A DNA stretch of 64,000 nucleotides. Source: Brachycybe producta (lineage: Eukaryota > Arthropoda > Diplopoda > Playtdesmida > Andrognathidae). The notes beneath the pieces are model-generated. The model did no database searches, was not told the DNA's origin, and worked only from the letters and a program-made list of their open reading frames with translations. The stretch is taken from assembly GCA_036925085.1 (NCBI GenBank), contig JAUPFP010000010.1, forward strand, positions 4,416,496 through 4,480,495, read 5' to 3'. Positions 61,756 through 64,000 of this stretch are shown here, piece by piece. Position 1 is the stretch's first letter; each line of letters begins with the position of its first letter. The translations under genes and the position numbers were made by a program.

Positions 61756-61984
61756 GACTGAACAGTTTTACTTGAATTATCCATATGGTACTTACATGAC
61801 AAAAGCTATTCGCTTCTGATATCTATAAGAGAAAATAGAAAAGAAAACAGTTAACATATTTTATAAGTATACACATACATGTAGTACGAAATATGCAAAG
61901 GAACAGACAAAATGAAATAGAACTTGTTATCAGTGGCGGAACTAGGTGGCGCAGGGGGAGGGGAGCGTCGCCCTCCCTAAAAAA

Positions 61985-62013
61985 GGAAGAAAGAAAAAGG
62001 GAGGGAGAGAGAA

Positions 62014-62098
<85 letters not shown>

Positions 62099-62121
62099 AA
62101 GAGAGAGAAAGAGAGAGAGAG
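61985..62121. repeat. (GA)n microsatellite
   Basis: A GAGAGAAA-type low-complexity run directly before the family C LTR. Frames on both strands here are artefacts. Confidence 0.9.
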
Positions 62122-62514
62122 TGTGATGACGCAGTTTTGCTCCTTTTGGGAGGAAGACTAAACTCCTGGTATCGTCTGCTAGGTGCCTGTAGTAGGCTGC
62201 CCGGCAGACGACAGAAAGGCCAGCAAGGGTCACTGTCAACCCCCAGGTGGAGCAGCCTGGGGGCATATATATTTGGCAGGGGGCATTATATATTTGACCC
62301 TTAAGGAGTGAGGATGTGTTTTGTGCCTGTGGGTGGCCAAGATGGCCACCATCATCTGCATCTCTTTGTGCATCATCTTGTGGGCTTTTGGCGTTCTCTG
62401 CTGGAGCAATTGTCCAGCAGATTACTGTAAATAGTGTTTCACAATTTATTAATTGAATAAATTACACTCGTCAACACTATTTTTGCTGACTTATATCCGA
62501 GATTTGTTTCTGAC

Positions 62515-63197
62515 TAATTTTGGGGTTCTGAACTCAGATATCACATTGGTTTTTGCCCATCACGTCAAGTTTTTACACTATGCCATACCTCCATTTGGAT
62601 CAATCTCCATATAAAAGTACACAATTACAATGTTTTTTGTGGTGATGGCACATTCTTCCATCATGGATAAGTTTTTGTATGTAGGCCCTTTTTGGAGTGT
62701 TAAAATTCAGTTTTTTAACACTCCACCAGTAGTCTGCCATCATGTGGGTATCCCACCTTCCTTTCTATCGCTCCTCCATAGCTTTTATATCATAATGGAA
62801 CCTTTTGCCTTGCTCATCACTTATATAACCTAGATTTTCAGGAAATGTATCAAGATGACTGTTGAGAAAATGAACCTTTATTCTCATGTTGCAAACCATG
62901 TTGCAAACCATGCTTCAACTCAGGGCTTGCACACTTTACGTGGAGTCCAAGACTTGTCCTGGTCTCCAAGTCTCACTTGAAAGTAAGCCACCTGCACCTT
63001 CTTCACAAAATTGCTAAAACTCATCCTTTGACTGGGTACAATGAAGCTTCCACATACATAACAAAATGTATCTAGACTAAGTTACAATTACAACATTTGA
63101 TGAACAAAAACCTGAAAAATAAAACATGCCATAGAACAAAAACGGGACGTGCAATGTAAAAACTGATTTTATTTTTTAAATCAGCACCCCAAAATTA
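62515..63197. mobile_element. TIR element inserted in the family C LTR
   Basis: TAATTTTGGGGTTCTGA (62515-62531) mirrors TCAGCACCCCAAAATTA (63181-63197) with one mismatch. TA at both tips may be the target duplication. It contains a degraded minus-strand reading frame. Sequence on both sides belongs to the LTR. Confidence 0.7.
62701..62887 (-). pseudogene. remnant of an uncharacterised transposon-linked protein
   Basis: One minus-strand frame from ATG 62887 has 62 codons with a single internal TAG. It carries SHLDTFPENLGYISDE, RFHYDIKAMEER and HMMADYWWS. I recall a similar FPENLG...F-H-x-D-I...ME-x-R motif string in uncharacterised proteins repeated in several invertebrate genomes, but I cannot name a domain. 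It is bounded by the 17-bp TIRs, so it probably belongs to that element. Confidence 0.45.
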
Positions 63198-63627
63198 TTT
63201 AAACACAAGTGTCAGATCTTAGTCAGCAGAAAAAAGTGAAAAATTGTTGGCCAGTGTTATCTTTTGTTTTATTCTGGTGTCCATGTATTTCTTTACTAGA
63301 GAAATATCTGTGGGGAGAGTGGGGGTTCTGGTGGGAGTTTCACCAATCACCACCATCCTGTATCCATCATGTTTCGGCTTGTCGGCCGGTTCTTCACATC
63401 AGCGCCACGGTAAGATCTAATGGGGATTTACCGTGGTTTCTCTGTCCGGTTGGTCGGCCTATCGACCATCGACTTGCGGGAATGAACTCCTAATCGGCGC
63501 TACCCGTGGACACGGGCAGACAAGAAGGCTAGCCAGCGATTCGATCCCATCCCAAGGGAGTTCAGTGGACGGTAAGATGGGGTGGTTTTGCCAGGGTGTT
63601 GTGGCGACCAAGTCGGGTCATTACAAT

Positions 63628-63645
63628 TGGTGGAGGCCCCGGGTA
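63628..63645 (+). promoter_or_regulatory. primer binding site of the family C element
   Basis: TGGTGGAGGCCCCGGGTA, two bases after the LTR. It shares TGGTGGAGG with the element B site. The tRNA is not identified. Confidence 0.7.
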
Positions 63646-64000
63646 GCGCTACCACTAGCCTCTGTTGTGCGGTTGGTAGACCGGACGGGTTTGTGTGTGA
63701 TACCGTGGTGGTTACCGGGGAAAAGGCCTAGGTTATCCGCAATTAGAACCGTTCGAACATGGGATAACGGTGATTTTTACCGTCAGTATACTGGTAGCAC
63801 GGTGGTTTACCGTGCGCGACCGGTAGAACACGGTAAAAAGGTACTTTTTACTGGAAGTAGATGGTGAATTACGGACTTTTGTCCATGTATCACCGGGCAA
63901 AAACGGTAGGAAGGGGCTCCACCGTAATTTTAACCGTGGGACACAGACTTTGGTCTGTGAAACCGTAGTTGTTTACATTTCTACCATTGTTTGATGGTGT
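63646..64000 (+). other. hairpin-rich leader of the family C element, cut by window end
   Basis: Stem-loops: GGTAGCGCTACC (63642-63653), GCACGGT-GGTTT-ACCGTGC (63797-63815), GTAAAAAG-GTA-CTTTTTAC (63833-63851), GGAC-TTTT-GTCC inside GGTGA/TCACC (63863-63894), CACAGAC-TTTG-GTCTGTG (63942-63959). Homologous, inverted, to 34100-34550 (shared words CAAACAATGGTAGAA and AACCGTAGTT). Gag lies beyond the window. Confidence 0.65.

Larger units (their letters stand above)
62122..63625 (+). repeat. 5' LTR of a family C element, carrying an insertion
   Basis: Begins TGTGATGACGCAGTTTTGC and ends GTCATTACA, followed by a primer site. Outside the insertion at 62515-63197 it matches the solo LTR at 43139 through CAGGTGGAGCAGCCTGGGGG and the GTGGGGAGAGTGGGGG region. 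Without the insertion it would be about 821 bp. Confidence 0.82.

Noticed and set aside
61823-62266. Minus-strand frame of Ser/Leu repeats and plus-strand Arg/Glu frames
   Set aside because: Translations of the (GA)n microsatellite.
1-64000. tRNA, rRNA or other standard RNA genes
   Set aside because: No cloverleaf with A/B box spacing and no rRNA-like conserved blocks were noticed by eye; a covariance-model scan was not possible.

Overview
This 64 kb window is eukaryotic, from an invertebrate metazoan genome. It has no operons or prokaryotic gene spacing. It is packed with LTR retrotransposons, CR1-like non-LTR retrotransposons, foldback/MITE-type DNA transposons, and one relic of a Polinton/adintovirus-type DNA element. 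Arthropod-type TTAGG-like repeats occur at one palindrome centre, but I do not place the species. No complete host gene is visible. The best host candidate is one 153-bp exon on the minus strand (26003-26155).

Layout. 1-13.9 kb is AT-rich and built from DNA-transposon remnants: a hAT-type element (602-1484), a THAP-bearing TIR element (3135-3999), a 566-bp foldback (5145-5710), and a TTAA-flanked family (here G) in several copies. 14.27-25.75 kb is a young, complete Ty3/gypsy-type element (A) with 849-bp LTRs that look identical. Its gag starts inside the LTR, a canonical -1 slippery heptamer joins gag to pol, an extra 3' reading frame follows integrase, and the 3' untranslated region is a string of about a dozen small hairpins. 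It sits inside a minus-strand CR1 fragment whose halves continue on either side.

26-31 kb holds the host exon candidate, another G element, and a broken Polinton-like cluster (Bcl-2-like fragment, packaging ATPase, small capsid-type protein) interrupted by an LTR of family C. A decayed family C element lies on the minus strand at 31.4-35.2 kb. 36.5-50.4 kb is a nest of two plus-strand non-LTR fragments and one long minus-strand CR1 element (ORF1 with esterase, endonuclease, RT). These are interrupted by a hAT element, solo LTRs of families B and C, and a palindromic element (48650-49364).

51.68-61.76 kb is a second young LTR element (B) with identical-looking 688-bp LTRs and a 4-bp target duplication. 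It has a long repeat-bearing leader, a single gag-pol frame with one in-frame TGA near the integrase end, a third ORF, and a structured 3' region. 62.12 kb to the window end is the 5' LTR, primer site and hairpin-rich leader of another family C element, whose LTR is split by a 680-bp TIR element.

The recurring and least familiar theme is strings of short perfect stem-loops in the non-coding parts of these LTR elements: A 3' region, B leader and 3' region, and C leader in two copies. One terminal hairpin is shared by A and B next to the polypurine tract, and a cruciform beside the TATA box of family B shows compensatory changes.
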